NCBI GenBank assembly: GCA_013822915.1
Contig: PNLG01000357.1
Span: forward strand, 1-31,479
Direction of reading: 5' to 3'
DNA length: 31,479 nucleotides
Source of the DNA: Sphingomonas sp.
GTDB lineage: Bacteria > Pseudomonadota > Alphaproteobacteria > Sphingomonadales > Sphingomonadaceae
The notes beneath the pieces are model-generated. The model was not told the DNA's origin. It did not search any database and worked only from the letters and a program-made list of their open reading frames with translations. The position numbers and the translations under genes were made by a program. Below are positions 24,139 through 31,479 of the stretch, one piece after another. The first letter of the stretch is position 1. Each line of letters begins with the position of its first letter.

Positions 24139-25038
24139 ATGTTAAACTTGTTGGTTACCGGGGGGCAGGGTATGCTGGGCCGCGCGGTTGCGAGCGAGGC
24201 CGAGCGGCTGCCCGACGCGCGGGTGCTGGCGCCTGGCCGTAATGAGCTCGACGTGCGGGATGCAGCGGCAGTTATGGCTTATGCGGACACGATTGCGGGC
24301 GGCTGGATCGTTCACTGCGCCGCTCTTGTCGATGTGGAAGGATGCGCGCGCGATCCCGAAACGGCGCGCGAGACCATCGTGGAGGGAACGCGCAATGTTA
24401 TTGCGCTGGCAAAACAAGCTGGCGCGCGTTTGCTCTATCCGCAATCCTTTCTGGTCTATGACGGCGCGGTCAATCCGATTCCCGAAGACGAAACGCCCCG
24501 TCCCCTGTCGTTTTATGGCCAGTTGAAGTACGAAGCTGAGCAATTGATCGACGCCGAGATGGACAATGCCTTGATCGTCCGGATGGCAGGCTTCTTCGGG
24601 GGCGAGGCGGGCGATAAGAATTTCGTTGGGCGGATCATCCCCGTCATTCATGCCGCGATGATGCGCGGTGAACGGCAGTTCAAGGTTGGAGACCGGGTTT
24701 GGCAGCCGACATGGACGCAGGATCTGGGCGCTAATTCGGTTCAACTCATGCTTGCCGATGCGCGTGGCCGCTATCAGATGGCGTGCCTGGGGCATGCGAC
24801 GTTTGCTGAGATTTCGGCAGAAATCGTGGTCGCGCTAGGTTGGCAAGATCGGATCGCAATCGAGACGGTCGATGCTTCGGCGATCGCGCAGTCGGAACTT
24901 GGCAAGCGTCCTGACGTGGCGATCATGAGCTGTAAGCGGCTGACGGATGAGCGGCTCAACCTGCAGCGTGATTGGCGGTCCGCGTTACATGCTTATCTGC
25001 GCCACCCATTTTTCGATAGCTATCGCGTGAAAGGCTAA
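24139..25038 (+). CDS. RmlD-like NAD(P)-dependent sugar reductase
   Basis: 299 aa from ATG 24139, which has the best ribosome site in the window. NLLVTGGQGMLGRAVASE is the RmlD-type nucleotide loop, IVHCAALVDVEGCARDPETA matches the second RmlD block, and SFYGQLKYEAEQL holds Tyr-X3-Lys. It is a second RmlD-like protein beside the true rfbD at 27740, so it probably reduces a different 4-keto sugar nucleotide, perhaps from the CDP pathway. It is followed after only 2 bases by an Old Yellow Enzyme gene. The product is unknown. Confidence 0.83.
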   Translation: MLNLLVTGGQGMLGRAVASEAERLPDARVLAPGRNELDVRDAAAVMAYADTIAGGWIVHCAALVDVEGCARDPETARETIVEGTRNVIALAKQAGARLLYPQSFLVYDGAVNPIPEDETPRPLSFYGQLKYEAEQLIDAEMDNALIVRMAGFFGGEAGDKNFVGRIIPVIHAAMMRGERQFKVGDRVWQPTWTQDLGANSVQLMLADARGRYQMACLGHATFAEISAEIVVALGWQDRIAIETVDASAIAQSELGKRPDVAIMSCKRLTDERLNLQRDWRSALHAYLRHPFFDSYRVKG

Positions 25039-25040
25039 CC

Positions 25041-26078
25041 ATGCACGACCTATTTGATCCCCTTGACCGGCCGGATTTCCTCAACCTACGCAATCGTACG
25101 GTGATGTCGGCCATGAGCCGCGGCTTTGCCGACGGTGACCACCGCGCCACTGAAGGCATGCGCGATTATTATGCACGCCGCGCTGCCGCCGGTGCTGCTT
25201 TGATCCTGACAGAGGGAACAATCATTCATCCGACGGGCGATGGTTGGAACAACGCGCCCCACATCGCGACGGTCGAGCAAGCAAAGGCGTGGAAGCCCGT
25301 GACCGACGCAGTGCATGATGCGGGCGGCGCGATTGCGTGCCAGCTTTGGCATTGTGGGCGCATTTCACATTCGGATTACACAGGTGTTGCGCCGGTCAGC
25401 TCTACTAACCGCGCAGCCGCTGGTACCAACCGGCAAAATGGCAAGCCTTATGGCGAGCCGCGCGCGCTGGACGCTAGCGAGATTCCGACGATCATCGGTT
25501 ATTTTTGCGACGCTGCCAGCCGGGCATTTGACGCCGGTTTTGACGCGATTGAACTCCACACCGGGCATGGCTATCTCATCGATCAGTTTTTGGACGCCAA
25601 TGTCAATGATCGTTCCGATGAATACGGCGGATCGGTTGAAAACCGTTGCCGGTTCGCGCTGGAGCTTGTTGAGGCAATTCTTAAGGTGGCGCCGGCCGAT
25701 CGGGTCATCGCGAGAATATCGCCGTCGCGCTTCATGGGCGGAATTTATGAATGGCCTGATCTCGATGCCATGCTCGACTATTTCATCCCGGCACTTGCAT
25801 CGGCGGGGCTGCGGGCGTTGGACGTGAGTTGTGCCAATTCCGATTACTTTCAGACATCGGGCAAGATGGTCCGTAAGATAAGGTCGGCTTGGCCCGGCGT
25901 GATCATCGGCGGCGCGTCGCTAACGCTCGACCAAGCCAACGCCGAAGTGGGCGAAGGCCTGCTTGACTTGGTCACCTGGGGGCGAGCATTTATCGCTAAT
26001 CCCGATCTGGTCAGCAAGCTGGCCAATGGCGACGAACTGGTCCCGTTCGCCGATGTCATGCGTGAGACGTTGGTCTGA
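25041..26078 (+). CDS. Old Yellow Enzyme family NAD(P)H:flavin oxidoreductase
   Basis: 345 aa, a TIM-barrel FMN enzyme. LRNRTVMSAMSRGFADGDHRATEGM opens the barrel (quoted motif core: NRTVMSAMSRG), CQLWHCGR (100-107) matches QLWHxGR, and ELHTGHGYLIDQFLDANVND has His173 and His176 as the substrate-binding pair, as in plant OPR enzymes. DEYGGSVENRCRFALE and VTWGRAFIANPDLV complete the FMN site. The family reduces activated C=C bonds. Its presence 2 bases after a sugar reductase gene within a polysaccharide locus is unusual. It could reduce an unsaturated sugar or acyl intermediate, but this is only contextual. Confidence 0.9.
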   Translation: MHDLFDPLDRPDFLNLRNRTVMSAMSRGFADGDHRATEGMRDYYARRAAAGAALILTEGTIIHPTGDGWNNAPHIATVEQAKAWKPVTDAVHDAGGAIACQLWHCGRISHSDYTGVAPVSSTNRAAAGTNRQNGKPYGEPRALDASEIPTIIGYFCDAASRAFDAGFDAIELHTGHGYLIDQFLDANVNDRSDEYGGSVENRCRFALELVEAILKVAPADRVIARISPSRFMGGIYEWPDLDAMLDYFIPALASAGLRALDVSCANSDYFQTSGKMVRKIRSAWPGVIIGGASLTLDQANAEVGEGLLDLVTWGRAFIANPDLVSKLANGDELVPFADVMRETLV

Positions 26079-26130
26079 CAGCAGGTGGGCAAACGCGCTG
26101 GTATGCGCGTTGCATTTTGCGGCGGGGTTG

Positions 26131-26166
26131 GGGCGGGACGACGGCCCGCCCACCCTGTTGGCGGGC
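26131..26166 (+). promoter_or_regulatory. Two mutually exclusive hairpins upstream of rfbA
   Basis: GGGCGGG (26131-26137) pairs with CCCGCCC (26145-26151). The same 3' arm, GCCCGCC (26144-26150), can instead pair with GGCGGGC (26160-26166). Both stems are 7 perfect GC-rich pairs and cannot form together. There is no T-tract. A terminator after the OYE gene or an attenuator-like switch ahead of rfbA are possible. Confidence 0.4.
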
Positions 26167-26322
26167 AAAATCGACACGGCGATCGGGCGCGCGGGTTTGA
26201 GCTGCACCCGGTTCTGCGGACACCAGGTTAGGCTATTCAGTCACCGCATCAGTTCACGCCAGTGGCACCCTTGAATTGACGATAAAGGGTGATAAGGAGG
26301 CGCGGGTTTCCACGGGGGTGTT

Positions 26323-27207
26323 GTGCGCAAAGGGATCATCCTCGCAGGCGGCTCCGGCACCCGGCTTTATCCGCTTACCCGGGCGGCATCGAAGCAGTTG
26401 ATGCCGGTTTATGACAAGCCGCTGATTTATTATCCGCTCTCCACGCTGATGCTCGCCGGCATTCGTGAGGTGCTGATCATCACAACGCCGCAGGACCAAT
26501 CGGCGTTCCAGGCCCTGCTTGGCGATGGCTCTGCATGGGGGATGGCGCTACATTACAAGGTGCAGCCGGAGCCAGGCGGGCTTGCGCAAGCGTATCACAT
26601 TGGCGCCGACTTTGTTGGTGATGCGCCATCGACATTGGTTCTGGGCGACAATATCTTTTACGGGCATGGTCTGACCGAATTGCTGGCCAATGCCTCGCTC
26701 AGCAATCATGGCGCATCGGTGTTCGGCTATTATGTTAAGGATGCGCGCCCCTATGGCGTGGTGTCATTTGATGCGGCGGGCCGCGCCGAGACGATCGAGG
26801 AAAAGCCCGCCGAGCCCAAATCAAATTACGCGGTGACCGGGCTTTACTTTTATGATGGCACCGCCGTTGCCCGGGCGCGCGATTTGAAGCCCTCGGCACG
26901 CGGCGAGCTCGAGATCACGGATCTGAATCGCACCTATCTCGAAGAAGGAAAGCTCTCTGTCGAGTTGATGGGCCGCGGCTATGCGTGGCTGGACACGGGC
27001 ACCCATGCATCGTTGCTCGACGCTGCCAACTATGTGCGGCTGATGGAGGAACGGCAGGGGTTGAAAATATGTTGCCCCGAGGAAATCGCATGGCGGCTCG
27101 GCTTTATTGACGATGTGGCGCTTGAGGCGCTCGCAACGCCGCTCATCAAGTCGGGCTATGGGCAATATCTGATCGGCTTGCTGACGCGGGGCCCGACTTG
27201 GAACTGA
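26323..27207 (+). CDS. rfbA: Glucose-1-phosphate thymidylyltransferase
   Basis: 294 aa from GTG 26323, the start that gives the normal RmlA N-terminus. IILAGGSGTRLYPLTRAASK is the nucleotidyltransferase signature, with LMPVYDKPLIYYPLSTLMLA, VLGDNIFYGHGLTELL and YAWLDTGTHASLLDA following in order. It makes dTDP-glucose from dTTP and glucose-1-phosphate, the first step to dTDP-L-rhamnose. The end overlaps rfbC by 10 bases. A 244-base gap upstream probably carries the operon promoter. Confidence 0.97.
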   Translation: MRKGIILAGGSGTRLYPLTRAASKQLMPVYDKPLIYYPLSTLMLAGIREVLIITTPQDQSAFQALLGDGSAWGMALHYKVQPEPGGLAQAYHIGADFVGDAPSTLVLGDNIFYGHGLTELLANASLSNHGASVFGYYVKDARPYGVVSFDAAGRAETIEEKPAEPKSNYAVTGLYFYDGTAVARARDLKPSARGELEITDLNRTYLEEGKLSVELMGRGYAWLDTGTHASLLDAANYVRLMEERQGLKICCPEEIAWRLGFIDDVALEALATPLIKSGYGQYLIGLLTRGPTWN

Positions 27208-27743
27208 TCGAGACCAGCCTACCGGGCGTGCTGATCATCGAGCCACGGGTGTTCGGGGACGATCGTGGCTTTTTTCTCGAGAGCTGGAACGCCGAAACCT
27301 TTCGGGCAGCCGGCCTCGACCTGGACTTTGTGCAGGATAATCACAGCCGGTCGGCGAAGGGCGTGTTGCGCGGCCTGCATTATCAGCAGCCCGAGCCGCA
27401 GGGAAAACTGGTGCGGGTGACCGCGGGCCGGGCTTTCGATGTCGCGGTCGATATCCGGCGCTCATCGCCGACATTCGGCCAATGGGCCGGGGTTGAGCTT
27501 TCGGCGGCGAACAAACGGCAATTTTGGATCCCGCTCGGGTTCGCGCATGGCTTTCTGTCGCTCGAAGACGGCACCGACTTTCTTTACAAATGCACGGCGT
27601 GTTACCGGCCGGCTTTCGAGAACTCCATCAAGTGGGACGACCCGGCGATCGGTATCGATTGGCCGCTGGAGGGGATCACGCCGCTGCTTTCGGCCAAGGA
27701 TTTGGCGGCGAAACCGCTTGCGGACGCTGAGGTGTTCGCGTGA
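27198..27743 (+). CDS. rfbC: dTDP-4-dehydrorhamnose 3,5-epimerase
   Basis: 181 aa from a TTG start (27198) inside the end of rfbA; this gives the expected N-terminus MELIETSLPGVLIIEPRVFG. The cupin signatures are clear: GFFLESWNAETF, FVQDNHSRSAKGVLRGLHYQ with the catalytic His, and WIPLGFAHGFLSLEDGTDFL. It epimerises C3 and C5 of dTDP-4-keto-6-deoxyglucose. The stop overlaps rfbD as GTGA. Confidence 0.96.
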   Translation: MELIETSLPGVLIIEPRVFGDDRGFFLESWNAETFRAAGLDLDFVQDNHSRSAKGVLRGLHYQQPEPQGKLVRVTAGRAFDVAVDIRRSSPTFGQWAGVELSAANKRQFWIPLGFAHGFLSLEDGTDFLYKCTACYRPAFENSIKWDDPAIGIDWPLEGITPLLSAKDLAAKPLADAEVFA

Positions 27744-28588
27744 AAGTCCTCGTCACCGGGGCTTCAGGACAACTTGGCCGCGCGCTAACGGCGACCGCGC
27801 CCGCAGCCTCGACGATCGAGCCCACCGACGTCGCCGAGCTTGACATCACCGATGCGGAGGCGGTCCACCGGCATGTCGCCGAGACCGGGCCGCAGCTGAT
27901 CATCAACGCTGCTGCTTATACAGCCGTCGATAAGGCGGAAAGCGACGAGGCAGCGGCGCACCGGATCAATGCCGATGCCGTCGGCAATCTGGCGCGGGCG
28001 GCAGGTGATATCGGCGCCCGGCTGGTGCATGTTTCCACCGATTTCGTTTTCGATGGCCGTCAGGGCACCCCTTATGCGCCGGATGCCGCGCCGAACCCGC
28101 TGAGCGTCTATGGCCGCACCAAGCTTGCCGGCGAACAAGCGGCGGGCGACGCAGCATTGATCGTGCGCACCGCCTGGGTTTATTCGGCGCAGGGCGGTAA
28201 CTTCGTCAGGACGATGCTGCGGCTGATGACCGAGCGCGACCAGTTGCGCGTCGTTGCCGATCAGATCGGCACGCCAACCTTCGCCACTGGCCTTGCCGAG
28301 GCGATCTGGGCGCTGGCCGGGAATGGCGCGCAGGGTATTTATCACCATACCGATAGCGGCGCGGCCAGCTGGTATGATTTTGCCGTTGCGATTCAGGAAG
28401 AGGCGCTCACGCGCGGCTTGTTGACCCGCGCGGTGCCGATCGAACCGATAACTACTGCCGATTATCCAACTCCAGCCGTGCGCCCGGCCTATTCCGTGCT
28501 CGACAAGTGCGCAACAAGTGCGCTGATCGGCGCCGCCCCCCATTGGCGCGTGCAGTTGCGCCGGATGCTTGAGGAACTTCGTGGCTGA
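27740..28588 (+). CDS. rfbD: dTDP-4-dehydrorhamnose reductase
   Basis: 282 aa from GTG 27740. KVLVTGASGQLGRAL is the cofactor loop, LIINAAAYTAVDKAESDEAA and VHVSTDFVFDGRQGTPY are RmlD signatures, and LSVYGRTKLAGEQA holds Tyr-X3-Lys. It performs the last NAD(P)H-dependent step to dTDP-L-rhamnose. The gene follows rfbC by translational overlap and overlaps rfbB by 8 bases. Confidence 0.96.
   Translation: MKVLVTGASGQLGRALTATAPAASTIEPTDVAELDITDAEAVHRHVAETGPQLIINAAAYTAVDKAESDEAAAHRINADAVGNLARAAGDIGARLVHVSTDFVFDGRQGTPYAPDAAPNPLSVYGRTKLAGEQAAGDAALIVRTAWVYSAQGGNFVRTMLRLMTERDQLRVVADQIGTPTFATGLAEAIWALAGNGAQGIYHHTDSGAASWYDFAVAIQEEALTRGLLTRAVPIEPITTADYPTPAVRPAYSVLDKCATSALIGAAPHWRVQLRRMLEELRG
28571..28575 (+). 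promoter_or_regulatory. Shine-Dalgarno GAGGA before rfbB
   Basis: GAGGA precedes GTG 28581 by 5 bases and lies inside the rfbD coding end. It favours this start over the upstream TTG at 28569. Confidence 0.55.
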
Positions 28589-29636
28589 AATCCTGATTAC
28601 CGGCGGCGCGGGCTTTATCGGCGCCAATTTCGTGCATTATTGGCGTCGGCATCGGCCGACGGACCAGGTGCTGGTGCTCGACGTGCTTACTTATGCCGGC
28701 AATCCGGCGAGCATTGCGGGGCTTGACGGCGTCGAGCTGATCGAGGGCGACATCAACGATCAGCTGCTCGTCGAACGGTTGCTTACCGAGCGCGGCATCG
28801 ACACGATCGTGCATTTTGCTGCGGAATCGCATGTTGATCGCTCGATCAGCGGACCGGACGCGTTCATCACCACCAATGTGCTCGGCACACACAGCCTGCT
28901 CAAGGCGGCGAAGCACGTCTGGCTCGACCAACGGAGCGGCCGACCGCATCGGTTTCACCATGTCTCTACCGACGAAGTTTATGGCTCGCTCGCGCTTGAC
29001 GATCCGGCGTTCAGCGAAACAACGCCCTATGCGCCCAACTCGCCTTATTCCGCGTCGAAGGCGGGGTCGGATCATCTCGTGCGCGCCTATCACCACACTT
29101 TCGGGCTCGCGGTCACGACGACCAATTGTTCGAACAATTACGGCCCGTATCAATTTCCCGAAAAGCTGATCCCGCTGTTCCTGCTCAACTGCCTGCACGG
29201 TCGGCCGCTGCCCATTTATGGCGACGGGATGAACCGGCGCGACTGGCTGCATGTTGAGGATCATTGCCGCGGGATCGCGCTTGCGCTGGAGCGCGGCGTG
29301 CCGGGTGAAACTTACAACATCGGTGGCGGGCAGGAATTGCCGAACATGGCGGTAATCGATGCGATCTGCGCGCAGGTGGATGCGGCGTTTGCGGCCGATC
29401 CGGCGCTTGCCGCACGCTTCCCGGATGCGCCCGCGGCAAGGGGCGGCGCTTCGGCGAGCCTGAAGACCTTTGTTGAAGACCGCAAGGGGCATGACCGCCG
29501 GTACGCAATCGACGAGCGCAAGGCCCGCGCCGAATTGGGCTATGCGCCCGAACGCACTTTCGATCAGGGTTTCGCCGAGACGCTCGCCTGGTATCTCGCA
29601 AACGAGGCCTGGTGGCGACCGCTGCTCGCACGCTGA
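28581..29636 (+). CDS. rfbB: dTDP-glucose 4,6-dehydratase
   Basis: 351 aa from GTG 28581. AEILITGGAGFIGANFVHYW is the NAD loop, VHFAAESHVDRSISGPDAF, FHHVSTDEVYGSL (Asp-Glu dehydratase pair) and NSPYSASKAGSDHLV (Tyr-X3-Lys) are RmlB hallmarks, with GDGMNRRDWLHVEDHC near 216-231. It forms dTDP-4-keto-6-deoxyglucose, the second step of rhamnose synthesis, although it is last in the operon order rfbA-rfbC-rfbD-rfbB. Confidence 0.97.
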   Translation: MAEILITGGAGFIGANFVHYWRRHRPTDQVLVLDVLTYAGNPASIAGLDGVELIEGDINDQLLVERLLTERGIDTIVHFAAESHVDRSISGPDAFITTNVLGTHSLLKAAKHVWLDQRSGRPHRFHHVSTDEVYGSLALDDPAFSETTPYAPNSPYSASKAGSDHLVRAYHHTFGLAVTTTNCSNNYGPYQFPEKLIPLFLLNCLHGRPLPIYGDGMNRRDWLHVEDHCRGIALALERGVPGETYNIGGGQELPNMAVIDAICAQVDAAFAADPALAARFPDAPAARGGASASLKTFVEDRKGHDRRYAIDERKARAELGYAPERTFDQGFAETLAWYLANEAWWRPLLAR

Positions 29637-29693
29637 CAACGTCGCCTCGCGCGGCAATTGCTTGAACATTTTTGCGATTTTCTGGGCCGGTCA

Positions 29694-29742
29694 GCCCCGC
29701 AATAGCGTCCGAAAATGCGGACTTGCAGGCATTTAGCGGGGC
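29694..29742 (+). terminator. Stem-loop between rfbB and galU
   Basis: GCCCCGC (29694-29700) pairs with GCGGGGC (29736-29742), enclosing a second stem GTCCG (29707-29711)/CGGAC (29718-29722) with an AAAATG loop. It lies about 58 bases after the rfbB stop. There is no T-tract, so it could be a terminator or a structured leader of galU. Confidence 0.35.
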
Positions 29743-29861
29743 GGTTGCGTGATCGCGGTCGGGGCGTGCCCGAATTGGGATGGACGCGCCGATTCTCCGG
29801 CTTCCCATTTGTTGCGGCCTGGGATAGCCGGCTTGGTCTCAGGGCATTTGAAAGCACTTCG

Positions 29862-30734
29862 ATGAAGTCCAGACCGCTTCGTTCGGCCGTATTTCCTGTG
29901 GGCGGGATGGGGACTCGTTTCCTGCCCGCGACAAAGGCCCTACCGAAAGAAATGCTGCCGGTCGTCGATCGGCCGTTGATCCAATATGCGGTCGATGAGG
30001 CATTGGAAGCCGGTATCGAGCAAATCATCTTGGTCACCGGTCGGGGCAAATCGGCAATCGAAGACCATTTCGACATTGCTTATGAGCTTGAGACAACGCT
30101 TCGCGCGCGCGGCAAATCGCTCGCGTTGCTCGACCAAACCCGACTCAAGCCCGGTGCCGTGGTTTATGTCCGCCAGCAGGAGCCGTTGGGGCTCGGGCAT
30201 GCCGTGTGGTGCGCGCGGCACATTGTTGGCAACGAGCCCTTCGCGGTGTTGTTGGCTGATGATTTCATGCTGGGGACGCCCGGATGCCTGAAGCAGATGG
30301 TCGAAGTCTATCGGGAAATCGGCGGCAATGTGATCTGTGCGCAGGAAGTCGCCGAAGATCAGACCGACAAATACGGTATCGTTCAGCCTGGGACGCGGCA
30401 CGGCGCGCTGACCGAGGTGACGGGGTTGGTCGAGAAGCCACCGCTTGGCACAGCGCCATCGAATCTGGCCGTCATTGGTCGCTATATCCTCCAACCCGAA
30501 ATCATGCGCGTGCTGGAAACACAGGAAAAGGGCGCGGGCGGGGAAATCCAACTTACCGACGCAATGGCAGCAATGATCGGCGATCAGCCGTTCCATGCCG
30601 TAACGTTCGACGGGCGCCGCTATGATTGCGGCGACAAGGCGGGCTATATCCATGCCAATCTGGCGGTTGCGCTCGCGCGGCCCGATCTGGGCGACAGCGT
30701 TCGCGCCTTCGCGGTCGATTTATTGGCCAAATAG
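29862..30734 (+). CDS. galU: UTP-glucose-1-phosphate uridylyltransferase
   Basis: 290 aa from ATG 29862 (MKSRPLRSAVFPVGGMGTRF); longer upstream open frame lacks homology-like sequence and would exceed the normal GalU length. FPVGGMGTRFLPATKALPKE is the nucleotidyltransferase loop, then MLPVVDRPLIQYAVDEALEA, QQEPLGLGHAVWCAR, LLADDFML, GIVQPG, VEKP and FDGRRYDCGDKAGYI appear in the usual order. It makes UDP-glucose for envelope polysaccharides. It stands alone between 225- and 48-base gaps on the same strand. Confidence 0.97.
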   Translation: MKSRPLRSAVFPVGGMGTRFLPATKALPKEMLPVVDRPLIQYAVDEALEAGIEQIILVTGRGKSAIEDHFDIAYELETTLRARGKSLALLDQTRLKPGAVVYVRQQEPLGLGHAVWCARHIVGNEPFAVLLADDFMLGTPGCLKQMVEVYREIGGNVICAQEVAEDQTDKYGIVQPGTRHGALTEVTGLVEKPPLGTAPSNLAVIGRYILQPEIMRVLETQEKGAGGEIQLTDAMAAMIGDQPFHAVTFDGRRYDCGDKAGYIHANLAVALARPDLGDSVRAFAVDLLAK

Positions 30735-30782
30735 CACGATCTCGCTGATGCATGATAGCGCGACCTGGCCGTTAATTAGGCT

Positions 30783-31472
30783 TTGGTCGCAGCGGACCGC
30801 GACACCACAACGCAGCCCTTTCAGATTCTGGACGCTGTCACTTTTGACATTAATCCAGCCATTCTGATCGATTCCGATCCGCTTGGTGGCGCTGCTGAAT
30901 CGATCCACGCGATCCGTATTCACTTGACGGCGCGGCATCTTCAACACGGGCGTCGCGGGTTGGTTTTGTCCGAAACCGGGCAAGCCGGCAGCGTGTTCGT
31001 GGCGGCGAATCTTGCCCTCTCCTTTGCCCGGTCGGGGGTGCGGACGTTGTTGATGGACACGGACCTTCGGGGGCCGAGGCTGTCCGAACTCATCACGCCC
31101 TCGCGCGAGGTTTTGGGGCTGGCCGATGTGCTTGAACAGCCCGGACTGCCGATAAGTGCCGCCATCCATGCGGTGGTCCCCAATTTGTGGGTCATTTATT
31201 CGGGCCGTTCGAGCGGGCGTGCGCAGGAACTATTGTCGGGCAATCGCTTTGCGCGAATCTGCGATATTTGCATGCGCGAGTTCGATCTCACCATCGCAAC
31301 TTCGCCGCCCGCAAACTGCTTTTCCGACGTCCGGCGCGTTGCCTCGCTCATGCGCGACGTGCTGATCATTGCCCGTCGCGATGTTTCCTTCATAAAGGAT
31401 CTGAAGGCGATGACCGATGAACTGAGGAGCGATGGCGCTCGTATCTTGGGCACAGTCTATAATGACTTCTGA
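30783..31472 (+). CDS. Wzc/CpsD-like P-loop protein with degenerate active site
   Basis: 229 aa from TTG 30783; a TAG at 30777 in the same frame forbids a longer protein and no ATG or GTG is near, so the start is unsure. The layout is that of a BY-kinase/GelE cytoplasmic domain: AAESIHAIRIHLTARHL, then LVLSETGQAGSVFVAANLAL at the Walker A place, RTLLMDTDLRGPRLSEL (Walker A', intact, Asp92/Asp94), LWVIYSGRSSGRAQELLSG and FDLTIATSPPANCFSDV at the Walker B place. The Walker A Lys-Ser/Thr is replaced by Ser-Val and the Walker B Asp by Thr173. No C-terminal tyrosine cluster exists. It is probably a non-catalytic partner of the Wzz-like protein at 18429. Confidence 0.8.
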   Translation: MVAADRDTTTQPFQILDAVTFDINPAILIDSDPLGGAAESIHAIRIHLTARHLQHGRRGLVLSETGQAGSVFVAANLALSFARSGVRTLLMDTDLRGPRLSELITPSREVLGLADVLEQPGLPISAAIHAVVPNLWVIYSGRSSGRAQELLSGNRFARICDICMREFDLTIATSPPANCFSDVRRVASLMRDVLIIARRDVSFIKDLKAMTDELRSDGARILGTVYNDF

Positions 31473-31479
31473 ATAGCCT

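Noticed and set aside
26079..26274. Open frame through the gap between the OYE gene and rfbA
   Set aside because: It starts inside the OYE gene in another frame and has no recognisable sequence; the gap is better read as non-coding.
28452..29669. Long open frame on the minus strand opposite rfbB (about 405 codons)
   Set aside because: Shadow of rfbB; Arg-rich, no domain pattern, no ribosome site.
30749..30867. ATG-started frame ahead of the P-loop protein, considered as its true N-terminus through a frameshift
   Set aside because: The peptide (starting MHDSATWPLIRLW) shows no resemblance to BY-kinase N-termini, and homology-like sequence in the main frame begins shortly after the TTG.
1..31479. 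tRNA, rRNA or CRISPR array
   Set aside because: No cloverleaf with a GTTCRA-type loop outside coding DNA, no rRNA-like sequence and no regularly spaced long repeats were found by eye.

Overview
The window looks like chromosomal DNA of an alphaproteobacterium, most likely a sphingomonad. The DNA is GC-rich, genes are tightly packed with many ATGA/GTGA stop-start overlaps, the L36 gene has the alphaproteobacterial form, and gpmA-purE-purK is followed by a large exopolysaccharide/O-antigen locus. The taxonomic call is an inference from gene content; no rRNA or tRNA gene is visible.

Region 1 (1-4078, + strand) is a compact sulfur-oxidation operon. It holds an aldo/keto reductase (5' end outside the window), an SsuD-like FMNH2-dependent monooxygenase, an NAD(P)H:FMN reductase, a SorA-like molybdenum sulfite dehydrogenase and a SorB-like c-type cytochrome lipoprotein. 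Read together, the genes could cleave an organosulfonate to aldehyde plus sulfite, supply the reduced flavin, oxidise the sulfite outside the cytoplasm and reduce the aldehyde.

Region 2 (4068-9027) is housekeeping: a HAD phosphatase and the cysteine-free ribosomal protein L36 (both minus strand), a DUF4136-like lipoprotein coupled to an M14 cytosolic-type carboxypeptidase, then gpmA, purE and purK.

Region 3 (9028-9702) has no intact gene. It contains the decayed 3' end of an IS1-like transposase, then a dyad, and marks the left edge of an accessory island with visibly lower GC.

Region 4 (9697-16395) is a CDP-sugar cassette: CDP-glucose 4,6-dehydratase, an RfbH/E1-type 3-dehydratase with all PMP/[2Fe-2S] hallmarks, an HpcH/HpaI-type aldolase, a HAD-fold protein, a thiamine-diphosphate enzyme of the acetolactate-synthase type and an extended SDR. 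This resembles the route to C4-branched 3,6-dideoxyhexoses (yersiniose type), but with an extra aldolase and HAD protein. It may make an unusual branched or extended sugar, and is the most interesting system in the window.

Region 5 (16498-24003) holds envelope export and decoration genes: a Wza-like SLBB export protein, a Wzz-like chain-length protein without its kinase domain, a GtrB/GtrA/GT-C trio for lipid-linked side-sugar transfer, and a Tat-exported right-handed beta-helix protein.

Region 6 (24139-31472) holds an RmlD-like reductase coupled to an Old Yellow Enzyme flavoprotein, the dTDP-L-rhamnose operon rfbACDB (all four genes with non-ATG starts), galU, and a cytoplasmic Wzc/CpsD-like protein whose Walker A and Walker B residues are lost. 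The priming glycosyltransferase, Wzx, Wzy, glucose-1-phosphate cytidylyltransferase and the E1 electron donor are not in this window.
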